Source: Pollenia angustigena (taxonomy: Eukaryota; Arthropoda; Insecta; Diptera; Polleniidae). Taken from it: a stretch of DNA of 64,000 nt. Position numbers and translations under genes: made by a program. This document shows, piece after piece, positions 23,474 to 33,808 of this stretch; the stretch's first letter is position 1; every line of letters starts with the position of its first letter. The notes beneath the pieces were generated by a model, which did no database searches, had not been told where the DNA came from, and saw nothing but the letters and a program-made list of their open reading frames with translations. The stretch lies in contig OV884056.1 in the NCBI GenBank assembly GCA_930367215.1, positions 41,106,308-41,170,307 of the forward strand. The letters run 5' to 3'.

Positions 23474-23699
23474 TGGTTGCTCAAATATAAAATAATTTAT
23501 GAAGGATGATAATCTATGAATTTATTTTTCATTACAAACGCACAAATTATGTGTACACATTAGGGTTCTGCCAAAAAAAAATAGCCGCCAAAAAAGCGGG
23601 AAGTTTTTTAATTAGATTCCCGTAATTTTTTGACGAAAAACTCTTTCAAATGTCTTCGACAAAGATTTAAACATTTTTGACAAAAAAAAGACTTAACAG

Positions 23700-23938
23700 C
23701 CAGGGGGCAAATCATGGCAGTCGTAATCAAATAATTTTTTGATTCGCAAGCTTTTTTATTTCAGGCGATACTGAACGAATCGTTATTTTTTTTCAGTGTT
23801 GTGAGAACTCAAATAAATGCTTTACAACACTAAAAAAAATAATTTCGATTCGTTCGGTATGGACAGAAAGAATTAGAAACAAAATTGCTTTCGAATCCAA
23901 AAAGTATTCGATCACGACTGCCATAATTTGCCACCAGA
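23700..23938. mobile_element. MITE with long TIR (GGCAAATNATGGCAGTCGT)
   Basis: GGGGCAAATCATGGCAGTCG at the left pairs with CACGACTGCCATAATTTGCC at the right, and pairing continues inward (AATAATTTTTTGATTCG and its complement), giving arms of about 45 bp and further inner pairing around AACGAATCG. Noncoding. Confidence 0.72.
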
Positions 23939-25239
23939 TTATTTAAAAGTTTTTTAAGGAAAAAATATTACAATTATTTCAGTTTTGTTTACACTCAACG
24001 AATACAATGGCTAAAGTCATCATCAGCGAAAACAGAAATATGCTCTAAAAAAGCGTTTTATGCCCATTAAATTTGCTGTAAAACAGGAAAATATGGCCTG
24101 AAAAATTTTAAAAATATTCACTGAAAAATTTCAAAAATATGCTCTAAAAAACAACAATTTAATAACAAAATTTAAAAAATTAACCTAAAAATAGTATCGC
24201 TTAAGCCCATTTTAGGTTTAAACTCATATAAGAGATGTCTGCGCAGAATATTATCTAGATATTAACATCCATATAGATTTTGTCTTAAAGGAATTTTAGA
24301 TACGCTAACTTAATTGTTAACAAATGCTTAAATTTAAAAATAAAAGCTTTTTAAAGATGGTAGCTTTGGGCAAATGTGAAACGATTCGAAGATACTTTAA
24401 TTTGCAGTAAAGAATTTTTGTGGCGAATTAAATCTTAATACCAACATAATTAGATGTTTAACAAAGAGTCTTATTTGGAAAGAAGTTTTTATGGTGAATA
24501 TGTGAAATTTTAGATAGATTCTCAACGTTTACATAGACTTCGCGCATATTTGGCGCACAAGGCAAACATGGACAGACAACCAACCAGGCGGACGGATAGA
24601 CATCGTTAGATCACTTTAAAAAGGGATTCTAAATCGATTGGTATTCTTAAAAATTGGTCTAGATTTCTATGTATTATACACATCGCATAACATTTATACT
24701 TAAAGACAACCTGCTTTGTCTAACAATTAAGAGTAAAAATTAAATGTAGATGGCGAAATTGAAGTAACAGAATTTGGAAAAAAATTGTTATTTGCTGCGA
24801 AAGCTCTTGTAGGCATCTAAAAAAATTAAACATGTATAAAAATATGCCTTAAAAAGGTAAAATATACGCTACAAACTTAAAAAGTGTTGCAAGAATGATC
24901 GTTTAACTAAATCAGTGATAACCAAGCCCCGAACGCACGCACACAAAGATATTAGGTGCTTGTATGCGGTCGAAGAGACTGATGATAGTCTGATGTTTTG
25001 AAACGAATAAAGTTTTTGTATACATGTGAATTGCCGACCGTGTCTGTGTGAAAAAAAAGATTATTGACTGCCTCGCGAGACTATGGAGTGGCTACCACTA
25101 AACTAAATTATGCACAAAAATGCTGCAAACAGTAAAATATGCACTAAAAAATCGATGCTTAAATTTAAAAATGGCTCTCAAATGGATAAAAATATTGTTT
25201 GTGCCTTCAATGGTCGCACAAGGAAAAACATGCAATTGC
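23939..25239. other. No supported gene; fragment of repeat A
   Basis: Contains iterated AAAATATGC-TAAAAA motifs near 24040, 24140, 24835 and 25110, and a piece of repeat A at about 24540-24700 (GGCGGACGGATAGACATCGT). No coding evidence. Confidence 0.4.
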
Positions 25240-26019
25240 ATATTTATGGTTCCCCTGGTCATCATAATATTTTGTCATATTTTATGCGTTATCTATGCAA
25301 CGACTACAGTGACATCAATTCGATGCCAAATTTGTGTGTTAATAATATTATCTTCATGTTTAAAAAGTAAAATAAGAAGCAAAATTCCCATGTTCTATTT
25401 ACTTATGTGGTATTTATAGAACACGAGAGCCTTACTCGTCCGTTCAACTTACATTTAAAACAAAAACAATATTTCGAAATTTGTTTATGTTTTAAATGTA
25501 AGTTGAACGGACGAGTAGGGCGCTCGTGTTCTATAAACTACACATTAAATTATTCAGTTAAACACATCAAATTTCCAAAGTAGAATGATTACGAAAACTA
25601 TATCGGGCATTCAGCTGGTGTCTTATAATTGACAGTTATTCTGTAAACAAGAGTCGGAATACAACAAAAGTGAAACCAACATGTCTAACGGGTAAGTAAA
25701 TAAGAATTTTCTCTCACTTTGACTTTATTCAATCTCAATGACTCAATTCAATGGATGTTTGTCACTAAGTTAAGCCCAATGAGCCCAATGTTACTGTGTT
25801 AGTGAAGACAAATTGTTACTAAACTGATTCCGATTCGTCATTTCTCTGATGCCGACGTGTCATCCCATTAATGACATAATATCAATTTTTGAACCTGTTG
25901 AAAACTTGATCAAGGCTGACATCACAATGAAGAAAAGTGTCATGGGATCAAAAACGTAGACACTTGTCACAGTACTGCTGTCAAAATACATCAGCGTTAT
26001 GACGACTTTTCTATCTGTG
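25240..26019. mobile_element. MITE, CACTGATAGAAAA family, copy with palindrome insert
   Basis: The right end GACTTTTCTATCTGTG is followed by TA and matches the right end of 56783-57506. Internal blocks GTGACATCAATTCGATGCCA and GTAGAATGATTACGAAAA align with the other copies. A 125-bp palindrome (25413-25537) interrupts it. The left end is not clearly preserved. Confidence 0.55.
25413..25537. repeat. Near-perfect palindrome sharing a core with 29774-29910
   Basis: Arms of about 60 bp: TATAGAACACGAGAGCC with ACTCGTCCGTTC on the left; GAACGGACGAGT with GGGCGCTCGTGTTCTATA on the right; about four mismatches. The central part AACTTACATTTAAAAC with AAAAACAATATTT is shared with the hairpin at 29774-29910, but the outer arms are different sequence. 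Confidence 0.85.
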
Positions 26020-26894
26020 TAGACGAAGAAGTGATGGCTGTCTTAATGTTCGAAAAACATAGATCTTATCTCAAATAAACTGATAATTTTTTTTACGCTG
26101 ACTAGGAACATTTTATCATTTAAAATGAAAATTAATTGTAAATTTTTTTCAATAATTCAAATCTTTATACCCATGAAATTCTAGGTAAAAACAAAAAATT
26201 CTTTGCGATTCCGGTAATTGAAAAGTTCTTAAAAAATAGAAACCCTTGTACACATGCATGCGTCTTTATACCGTAGTTTGCAAAACTGAACAAATTAACC
26301 ATACATACTTTAAACAGTACTTTATATATAAAACCATTATATTATCATTTATCCTCACATATTTACTTACACGTGTAAATTCAAATACACGCGCCAAGAG
26401 AAGGTTACAAAAATAATTGTTATTTCAAATTTATGGAGATCTTAAAAAAAATTAAATAAATAAAGAGAATTTTAAATCAAAACTTTTTTCATCAGTGTTT
26501 TGCATATCAAACAATTTGATTCAAATTGTATAAATATTTAGTTAATTTGATTAAAATTTTGTTAAAAAAAAAAAAAAAAAACAATTAAGAATTCTGTATT
26601 GGGCTGTTTAAAGTCGTTTGAATTATGCAAAATCCCAAGAATAAAAATCTTTCTAAAGTGGACTTTATATTTTCGTGTGAGTTATAATATAAAGTATATA
26701 TATAAACTCGTCTTCAAAAAAACGCAGGGTACAAATTTTAGTCATAGAAAAATTATTTGTACAAAAATTCAATATTATTTTGCTTAAAAGTTTTATGCAT
26801 CGAATAATGAGCGATGAATCCCATTTTTACCTTAATAGTCACCTCATTAATAATATGGGGAACCAGCCCAAAATCCAAGAATAATCAGTGTTTA
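26020..26894. other. No supported gene
   Basis: AT-rich; poly-A at about 26564-26581. The short open frame at 26599-26787 has no recognisable motif. Confidence 0.4.
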
Positions 26895-27785
26895 AAAAAC
26901 TGCAGGTGAAATAGTAAAAGTCATAAAATTGTACTTTTTCTTCGACTTTTTCATTGGACAAAAACAAATTGTTGCATTTACTTCTGAATCATTAAATGTA
27001 AACAGCAGCAGCCAAGTCAAAAGCAAAAAACAAAAATTTATACACAGAAGAGACACAACATCTCTTCTGCTTTCACTTGGACTGGGAATTTTTAGAAAGT
27101 TTCAGGCGGTTAAACCAAAAACTTCCGAACATGTCGACGGCCGAAGAACTGTATTCCCAAAAATTACTTTGACAGTTGTGTATAATTTTTTGTTTTTATA
27201 CCCACACCACAATAGTGGAGAGGGTATTATGCATTTGTGCTGATGTGTGTAACACCTTCAAATATTGGTCCTACCCCATCTTAAAGTATACCGATCGACT
27301 CAGACTCACTTTCTGAGTCGAACTTACGATGTCCGTTCGGCTGGCTGGCTGTCCATGTAACCCTGTGCAGGTAGCAATTTTGGAGATAATTTGATAAAGT
27401 TTAGGACATAGGTTCTTATTGGCACAAGGACCAAGCCTGCAATCGTAGGACGACGAGGGAAGATAAGGGGAAATTTCTTCCTCTCAGAAACTATCAAATA
27501 AGCTATGCAGTTTTTCAAAAACAGGACCACAAGGAGAGGTAGGGACCAATTTCTGCCTCTCACAAACTTTCAACCTAATTTTTATGAAGTGTATAAACAT
27601 AGATAAATCCATATTTATATGGACCCATAAACATGATGTGTTTTTAAATGCTGTGGTGCAGGGTATCATATGGTCGGGCTTGACCGACTATACTTTCTTA
27701 CTTATTTGCTTTTGACTTAAAAAATAAAAAAGTCGAAGAAAAAGCAATTTTTTGTTTTGACTGCAGTTATTTAACGCTGAAAATA
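26895..27785. mobile_element. TIR element with nested repeat A
   Basis: Ends are inverted: ACTGCAGGTGAAATAG and CTTTTTCTTCGACTTTTT at the left pair with AAAAAGTCGAAGAAAAAGC and ACTGCAGTTATTTAA at the right. A truncated relative in reverse orientation is at 37544-37770. Repeat A (27197-27717) is inserted on the right side. Confidence 0.55.
27197..27717 (-). repeat. Dispersed repeat family A, near-complete copy
   Basis: TATACCCACACCACAATAGT at the left and GGTCGGGCTTGACCGACTAT, CTTTCTTACTT at the right: the reverse complement of 4984-5510, with all the main blocks in order. Confidence 0.75.
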
Positions 27786-28224
27786 ATTGTTGAACATCAA
27801 ATGCAGTCACTTATGTATATGCACAGTATGTTTTGAATAACTTCAGAAAAGATCATTGGATCCCATTTTTCAATAAACGACGAACGAGTTGCGGTTAATG
27901 TGAATGGCATTCACAACCAGGCAATGATTGAATATTTTTTAAGCGGCCCAAGCTAAAAAAACAATCTAGAATTGTAGTTCCAAAACAATGGAGCCAATGT
28001 TCACACAGCTCGTTCAAATATATCTCCTTATTTCCGATTATAACATTACTTATACGCCACCGTACATAACGAATTGATATGAATTTTTATAACAATATCT
28101 GAATTCCGCCAATTATTTTTTATGCTAATTGCTTAAACTTCTCGCGTCTAAGAAAACGAGTCGAAAATAGGTAACTTTGTAAATAAAACACAGGTTGTTT
28201 AATATAACATCATTACATATTATA

Positions 28225-29400
28225 CACCACCACTAGTTGTGAATAGGGGTGCACTAACAGCCTTGCCAACGACGTCTACCCCTATCGTTCGCATGCATTT
28301 ACAACGACAATGCAAGCGACCGATAACGCAATAGTTTTCATACAAACTTGCGCCCCACTAAGAAATATGATGCGACCACAAATGTCAAAATCATTCACTT
28401 GTGTTGTAGCTGTCGACAGAGGCTTTTATTAAATGAAATTTTTTTTTACACATCAACACTCAATATTTTGTTCATACACTCAAAATATTATGTAGTTAAA
28501 TTCAAACGAAAATTCATTTGAAACAAATTAAAATTCATTTAAAAAACGGATCATTTACATTTCATTTAAAACAAATGATTTTTTCAGTAATTTCTAAGTT
28601 TTTTATTTATTGAACATCATATTCGTTAAAATTGAATAATTTTTACTTTTAAAAAATATATTTTAACCGATAAAAATCAAACAAATTAACAAAAAAAAAT
28701 ACGGAAAACATTATTTTTTGGTAGTTTGTTTTTTTAATAACAAACATAAATGTTGAAAAATAAATTTATTCGTAAAATAACTATATTTTTATTCAATTTT
28801 AACAGTACCGAAAACGAATTTAATAACCTACAATCAGTTACTGTAATAATTTTATGAGTGTACTAATGTATGTTTTTAAAACACCACCTCTAAAGAGATC
28901 ATATAGTTTTTTAAAATATTTTCAGAAACTTTTATTCCTTGTTTTTTGTTTACTACTTTGATTTGTTTTCTGCTTTGTTTGTACCACAGAGTTGTACTTT
29001 TATGATTCAATTTATATGTTTTGCCGCATTTTATTATTATATTTCAAACTATTGTTTTATTAATCGTATTGTTGATGTGGCAATACAGTCATTTGACAAT
29101 AAATATATGGATTACGTTAAAACTGTACAACTAATCGACCGACAAGTCGATAGTAAGTGGGACGCTTAAGAGAATGATAATGAGTGACTTGTTGTCGCTC
29201 GCTTAAATGTCGATCGATAACGGGGGCCTGGCTGTAAGTTTGTCATTCCGTGTAAAACTTTCTTATTATTCATCTCAGACCCCATAAAATATTTATATTC
29301 TGGCTTTTTGAGTATTTCTAAGTCGATTTAGCCAAGTCCCTATGTATGTCCGTCTGTCTGTCCATCCGCCCGTTGAAAACACGCTCTCTTTCGAAAAACT
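28225..29400 (+). repeat. Dispersed repeat family B, split by an insertion
   Basis: ACACCACCACTAGTTGTGAA lies before 28257, and GTCATTCCGTGTAAAAC, CATCTCAGACCCCATAAA and TGTCCGTCTGTCTGTCC follow after 29235. Joined, these give the order seen in the copy at 14214-14872 (reversed). The 977-bp insertion at 28258-29234 explains the gap. Confidence 0.65.
28258..29234. mobile_element. DNA transposon remnant with TAA duplication
   Basis: TAA at 28255-28257 and 29235-29237 flank CAGCCTTGCC and GGCCTGGCTG. Subterminal sequences are also partly inverted (GCGACCGATAAC near 28315, TCGATCGATAACG near 29210). No transposase. The superfamily is uncertain: a 3-bp duplication suggests PIF/Harbinger. Confidence 0.5.
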
Positions 29401-29773
29401 CGAAAGCGCCTTGAAGGCATTTTAGAGGCGAGTTGGCAATAAAATATTGCATAACTTATAAAATAACTTCTAGTTAGCAATAACTTTATAATAAAAAACA
29501 GAGAAAAAAAATTAAAATCAAAAGAAGCAAAAAAAAATGACATTTTAACGTTCCTCAATATTTTGAAGCAAAAAATTTTTTAAACTAGTTTGGAATAAAG
29601 AAATGCTATTTATATTTTTCAAATTGTTAGTAAACCATTGTACTCAATACGTTGATTCGTAGTTTCAAGCCTACACCATGCTACTGCCAAGTTCATATTA
29701 TTCCATGTATTTAGTGAGTGCTGATAACTCGAAAAATATATGGTATGATGTCCAACGCTGTTTAAACACGTAT

Positions 29774-29910
29774 GGCCTGTTTGTCGATAGCGAATGAAGA
29801 CTTCGTTCGCATAACTTACATGTAAAACAAAAACAATATTTTATAATTTGTTTTTGTTTTAAATGTAATTTATGCGAACGAAGTCTTCATTCGCTATCGA
29901 CGAACAGGCC
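29774..29910. repeat. Near-perfect 137-bp palindrome
   Basis: GGCCTGTTTGTCGATAGCG and AATGAAGACTTCGTTCGCAT on the left are mirrored on the right by ATGCGAACGAAGTCTTCATT and CGCTATCGACGAACAGGCC, with three or four mismatches in about 66 bp per arm. The core (ACTTACATGTAAAACAAAAA) matches the palindrome at 25413-25537. Confidence 0.88.
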
Positions 29911-30342
29911 TTTAAAAACATACATTAGTAATTGCATTTTGTAAGTGCCATAAATAGGTAATACAGTTTTAAAAAAGTCGGTGTATAATGATAGAGGTTT
30001 TTTTAATTCAGAACTTTTCTTATGTCCATATAAAATGGCTTTGAACTAGTGCATTATAAATTAATAATTTCTTTTTTTTTTATTAAATTTTTTCTTTAAT
30101 TTGTATAAAAAACCAACAGCCTGGGCTGTTTTAGTCTTCAGACTATGGATATGTTGACTCCAAGCAAGATTGCTCTGCAGTTGTAAACCTAAGTACTTAA
30201 AAGAACTGACTTCCATGATTTCTTTTCCATCTACAAAAACACTAAAGTTGTTACGATCCTAATATGACTTTAATCTCATCAATCGAGTTTTGTTAGCATT
30301 TAAGAAAATTTATTTATTCTCATAATGGCTGCGAGTGTAAGA

Positions 30343-30403
30343 CGGCAAATCCATCTGAGGAGATCGAGTGGTTGCGATCGAAACATGTCATGGTAACCTG
30401 CCG
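30343..30403 (+). ncRNA. Type I hammerhead ribozyme, copy 1
   Basis: Order of parts: CGGC (30343-30346), CCAT (30351-30354), core CTGAGGA (30355-30361), stem II GATCG/CGATC (30362-30366 and 30375-30379) with loop AGTGGTTG, core GAAA (30380-30383), two-pair stem III (AC/GT with loop AT), cleavage triplet GTC (30387-30389), then ATGG (30390-30393) pairing with CCAT and GCCG (30400-30403) pairing with CGGC. Every invariant core position (C3 U4 G5 A6 G8 A9, G12 A13 A14, A15.1-U16.1, C17) is present. Predicted cleavage is after C30389. Confidence 0.85.
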
Positions 30404-30409
30404 GCCGGG

Positions 30410-30428
30410 GTTCGAGCCCCAGCCACGT
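30410..30428 (+). promoter_or_regulatory. tRNA-like T-arm / Pol III B box in the ribozyme element
   Basis: GGTTCGAGCCC sits inside GGGGTTCGAGCCCC, a perfect T-arm hairpin, and recurs at about 30979-30991 and 34332-34346. A box-like GAGTGGTT overlaps the loop of stem II about 45 bp upstream, a spacing possible for a Ser/Leu-type tRNA promoter. Whether RNA polymerase III uses it is inference. Confidence 0.5.
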
Positions 30429-30916
30429 CAAGAATGAAAGATTATCAATAACAATTTTAATTGATTTTCAAGTTTGTAAAATTCCTTTCTCCATCAAAAT
30501 AATTTAATGAAAATAAAATTTGATGAACTTAAGCCTAATTATAAAAATTTGGATTAAAAACCATAAATAGTTCAACAAAATAACCACAATACTGATTATT
30601 GTATAAGCTAAGGCACGAGCTCTATGTATTAATTTGTCCTTCAAGTTGTGCTGAAAAAGGTCAACAGAAAAAAGAACGACAAAAATTAAAAAACAAAACA
30701 AATGTACTTTCGACTTCAAGAAGAATTCTTGACAAAAGTACAAGAAAACAGAAGTAAAGGAAAAAGAAAAAAAAAACACGTAAAATCAATTAAAAATGGA
30801 TAATCATTCAGAAAAAAAAGCAAATGTCGATCGACCAAAGGTTAAAATACAATTTGGTTTAAGGATTGATGTTTGACTATTGCCGTCAGCGGTCGTCGAT
30901 GGCTGCGAGTGTAAGA

Positions 30917-30977
30917 CGGCAAATCCATCTGAGGAGATCGAGTGGTTGCGATCGAAACATGTCATGTTAACCTGCCG
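30917..30977 (+). ncRNA. Type I hammerhead ribozyme, copy 2
   Basis: Same architecture as the copy 574 bp upstream: CTGAGGA (30929-30935), stem II GATCG/CGATC, GAAA (30954-30957), GTC (30961-30963). Stem I has one change (ATGT in place of ATGG), which weakens its fourth pair. Predicted cleavage after 30963 would release a 574-nt monomer between the two ribozymes. Confidence 0.83.
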
Positions 30978-31299
30978 GGGTTCGAGCCCCAGCCACGTCA
31001 AGAATGAAAGATTATCAATAACAATTTTAATTGATTTCCATGTTTGTAAAATTCCTTTCTTCATAAAAATAATTTAATGAAAATTAAATTTGATGAATTT
31101 AAGCCTAATTATAAAAATTTGGATTAATTCTCATAAACTCTGATATTAATGCCGCATCTCGCTCAATATGAACTTTAGCTACCGTTTCATGCTTGTAAGC
31201 GTAAAATAAACTGATGTCGTCTGCATATATAAACATTTTGCCAGTAAGTTCAAGATTTTTCAAGTCATTAAAATAAATAATAAACAATAAAGTACGACT

Positions 31300-31406
31300 A
31301 AAACCGTAATAAATAATGCTACTGTAATAAAATTTCGTACATCAAAGTCTTATAGGACTAGAAATTACACTTACAAATTTGTGAAGATCGGTCCATAATT
31401 TACCAT
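31300..31406 (+). repeat. Repeat B interior, left half of LINE target
   Basis: GCTACTGTAATAAAATTTCG and GATCGGTCCATAATTTACCA match the interior of repeat B (14280-14360, reversed). A second direct copy of the internal block is at 33050-33145. The LINE at 31407-32986 inserted here; TTTACCAT at 31399-31406 is one copy of its target duplication. Confidence 0.55.
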
Positions 31407-32986
31407 TTTTTTTTTTTTTTCCTTTACTTATTCCTCGAGGGAACATAGGGATTCAACAAGATATTTCTAACTTAATCTATTGTTCGCAATTATTTTTGCC
31501 TCTTCCCATGATTTATTGATGTCCGCAAGTTCTCTCCTTACAGACCTACGCCAGGGATTTTTGGGTCGACCTCTTTGTCCGCTTCCATGTGGATTCCATT
31601 CAAGTGCCATCCTGGTTACATTATGTACTGGCTTTCTTAAGGTGTGTCCTATCCATTTCCACTTTCTGCGTTTTATCTGTATGTGTATAGGCTCTTCTTT
31701 GGCTAAACTCCAGAGGTTTTCATTTGTTATTGTGTTTGGCCAGTATATACCACATATAATCCGAAGGCTTTTATTTATAAAAATTTGTTACCGCTGCCTG
31801 ATCGATTCATTAGCCAGCCATGTTTCACTCCCGTATAAAACAGTCGACTTGACACAAGCGTTGAAAATGCGGATCTTTGTTGTTCTCGTGATTTGTAGTG
31901 CTCGTCATATATTTTTTAGTCTTCCAAATTCACTCCTTGCTTTATTGAGCATATTGGAAATGTCCTCATTAATGCCACCGCTTGTAGACATTCTGCTCCC
32001 TAAGTAGCAGAAGCAGTCAACGTATTCTATTCGGTGGTTATTGATGGTGATATGACCGTTGCTTCTATTATGTAGACGCATGGCTTACGTCTTTTTTATA
32101 TTTATTTCCAAGCCAACTTTTCTGGCTAACTTCACAAGATCGTTTGTCTTATCTTGCATGTCCGAAAGTTTGTGTGAAAGAAGGCAAATATCATCTGCAT
32201 ATTCTAAATCCTCCAGATGTCTTTGAAAACTCCACACAATACCTCTTTTCTTCTTGCACAGTTCCTCCATAAAACAGTCCATTACCATTGCAAAGAGTAG
32301 TGGCGATAGAGGGCAGCCCTGTCGTACTCCCATGTTGGTCGTGAACGGATCGCTTGCTGTCCCGTTGTGTAGAACCTGCAGTTCCGCGTTGGTGTACATA
32401 GCTTTGATGACTTGTATTATTTTGTTTGGCACTGCTTTCTTTTTTAGAGCTAGCCATATAGCGTTTCTATTGACTGCATCGAACGCTTTTTTAAAGTCAA
32501 CGAATAGCAGATACAGAGGCGACTTCCATTCGATCGACTGTTCAATAATTATTCGAAGTGTATTAGCCTGATCGAAGCAGCTACGATGTGGACGAAACCC
32601 AGCCTGTTCGTCTCTAAGTCCAGCCTCTACAGTTTCCAACCTTTTAAGTATTATTGTGGCTAGTACCTTGTATATTGTATTGAGCAACGTGATACCCCTC
32701 CAGTTGTCACAATCTCTGAGGTTATCTTTTTTGGGTAATTTTACTTCATTACCTCTAGTCCACGAACAATTTATGGTTTCTGTTCTCCAAGCTTGTGCAA
32801 TATGCGGTTGTATGATGTTAGCTGCAATTTCAGTGTCTATTAAGAAGAGTTCTGGTGGAACTCCATCTGCACCGCAAGCTTTGTTGCGTTTAAGTTTGCT
32901 TATTGCAGTTGCTGTCTCTGTGATAGTAGGCGGGTCACATGCGATTGTTCTGTTTTGTTCTTGTGCGGTACAGGGTAGTCCGAGTG
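31407..32986 (-). mobile_element. 5'-truncated LINE with poly(A) and 8-bp target duplication
   Basis: TTTACCAT occurs at 31399-31406 and again at 32987-32994. Inside the left copy is a T run (31407-31420), the poly(A) tail of a minus-strand LINE. The host repeat B reads continuously if the 1,580 bp are removed. These three features define a target-primed LINE insertion, 5'-truncated within the RT fingers. Confidence 0.82.
31428..32980 (-). pseudogene. LINE ORF2 (RT and C-terminal domain), inactivated by point stops
   Basis: Fingers: KLPKKDNLRDCDNWRGITLL (split between frames near 32700). The intact 200-residue stretch 32085-32687 has DEQAGFRPHRSCFDQ, motif A LLFVDFKKAFDAV, GVRQGCPLSPLLF and LEYADDICLLSH. 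Downstream, after a stop at 32085, the sequence continues YVDCFCYLGSRMS, LYGSETWLANES, RKWKWIGHTLRKP, RGRPKNPWRRS and ends SLCSLEE-stop at 31428. About three or four single-base stops are present. It is a different LINE lineage from the jockey-like pieces; I cannot assign the clade firmly. Confidence 0.85.
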
Positions 32987-33344
32987 TTTACCATAGGCTA
33001 CATATAAAGGCTTCACTCGGTAAAATGTTTAGTACACCTTAGCCCGTAACAAATGATGCTACTGTAATAAAATTTTGTACGTCACAGTTCTAAAGGACGA
33101 GCAAATATACTGTAAAATTTCGTGAAGGTCGCTCCATAATTTACCATACTCTCATACAATGCCCACTCTGGGAAGTTATTTAAATACGCCTCAAGCCGTA
33201 GCAGATATTGATATTCTGCCAAATATAGCACTCCTACTTATTTAATGAAATTTGATTTCTGATAAGTTTACAAAATTTTTTATTAATTTCGCCATGCGCT
33301 GGATATTACATACTACTAGGAAGCAGCCGAAAAGCGAATACCAT
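32987..33344 (+). repeat. Repeat B interior, right half, and spacer
   Basis: CCATAGGCTACATATAAAGG, TTTAGTACACCTTAGCCCG, GCTACTGTAATAAAATTTTG and GCTCCATAATTTACCATA continue repeat B interior blocks. 33150-33344 is unassigned. Confidence 0.5.
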
Positions 33345-33808
33345 CCCAGTAAAAAAAATTTGTTTATTTTGAAGCTCTACAGAGAAAAAGCGCATAATCA
33401 AGCGCTTCAATTAGAGAGCTGTTATAAAGCAGTGAATGACAAAAAATAAAACATACAAAAAAGCTGATATTTTAGTGCGGACAAGGAAGAAGGGTTTAAA
33501 GCGACAAAAATAAAAATATATTATGGTTTACGAAAATGATTGAAAAATGGCATTTAAGCCAGGGACCGTAACAGTTATGCCTTTTTTCATAAAAGTCAGA
33601 TGAAAACAGTTATTTTTTGATTTTATTTTTTTGAACAAAAAGAACAGTTATTTTTTGATTTTTATTTTTTTGAGCAAAAATAACTGTTATTTTTTTATTT
33701 TTATTTTTTCGATCAAAAATAACAGTTAATTTTTGATTTTTATTTTTTCGAGCAAAAATAAAAGTGATTCTCTAAATAAATGTACGTGTTTTAATAATTT
33801 AGATTAAT

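Larger units (their letters stand above)
30326..31126 (+). mobile_element. Retrozyme-like insertion, 1.4 units of a ~574-bp ribozyme repeat
   Basis: Flanked by a perfect 10-bp duplication ATTCTCATAA (30316-30325 and 31127-31136). The unit begins TGGCTGCGAGTGTAAGAC; the second unit begins at 30900, so the period is 574 bp. Each unit start carries a hammerhead ribozyme (30343-30403 and 30917-30977), followed by a tRNA-like T-arm with B box GGTTCGAGCCC, a tail (GAATGAAAGATTATC to TTTGGATTA) and, after the first tail, an interior of about 320 bp. It inserted into the LINE relic on its antisense strand. No open frame of interest. The structure fits animal retrozymes: noncoding, tandem, type I hammerhead, with target duplications. 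Confidence 0.75.
30080..31305 (-). pseudogene. LINE reverse transcriptase relic, split by the ribozyme element
   Basis: Minus strand, right piece (31137-31305): SRTLLFIIYFNDLKNL, then FIYADDISLFYAYKHE (catalytic YADD). Left piece (about 30080-30315): thumb-like VFVDGKEI-type segment, YLGLQLQ-like and W-x(2)-HI-like motifs with stops. The two halves are separated by the 801-bp insertion 30326-31126, flanked by ATTCTCATAA on both sides. Only RT palm and thumb are recognisable; the copy is dead. Confidence 0.68.

Noticed and set aside
24970..25015. CTGATGATAG...TTTTGAAAC as a further hammerhead core
   Set aside because: No stem II between the two boxes, and no cleavage triplet with stem I pairing.
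30395..30430. A tRNA gene
   Set aside because: Only the T-arm and B box are convincing. No cloverleaf closes, and the copies lie in a dispersed repeat with the ribozyme.
30326..31126. A TRIM/LTR element (two direct ~230-bp repeats around ~320 bp)
   Set aside because: The second insertion (33809-34528) starts and ends at other phases of the same unit, which fits a permuted tandem unit rather than fixed LTRs.
31480..32007. 175-residue open frame on the plus strand
   Set aside because: It is the antisense of the LINE ORF2 on the minus strand, whose conserved motifs are unmistakable.
32254..33042. Plus-strand frames of 105 and 128 residues
   Set aside because: Antisense shadows of the LINE reverse transcriptase.
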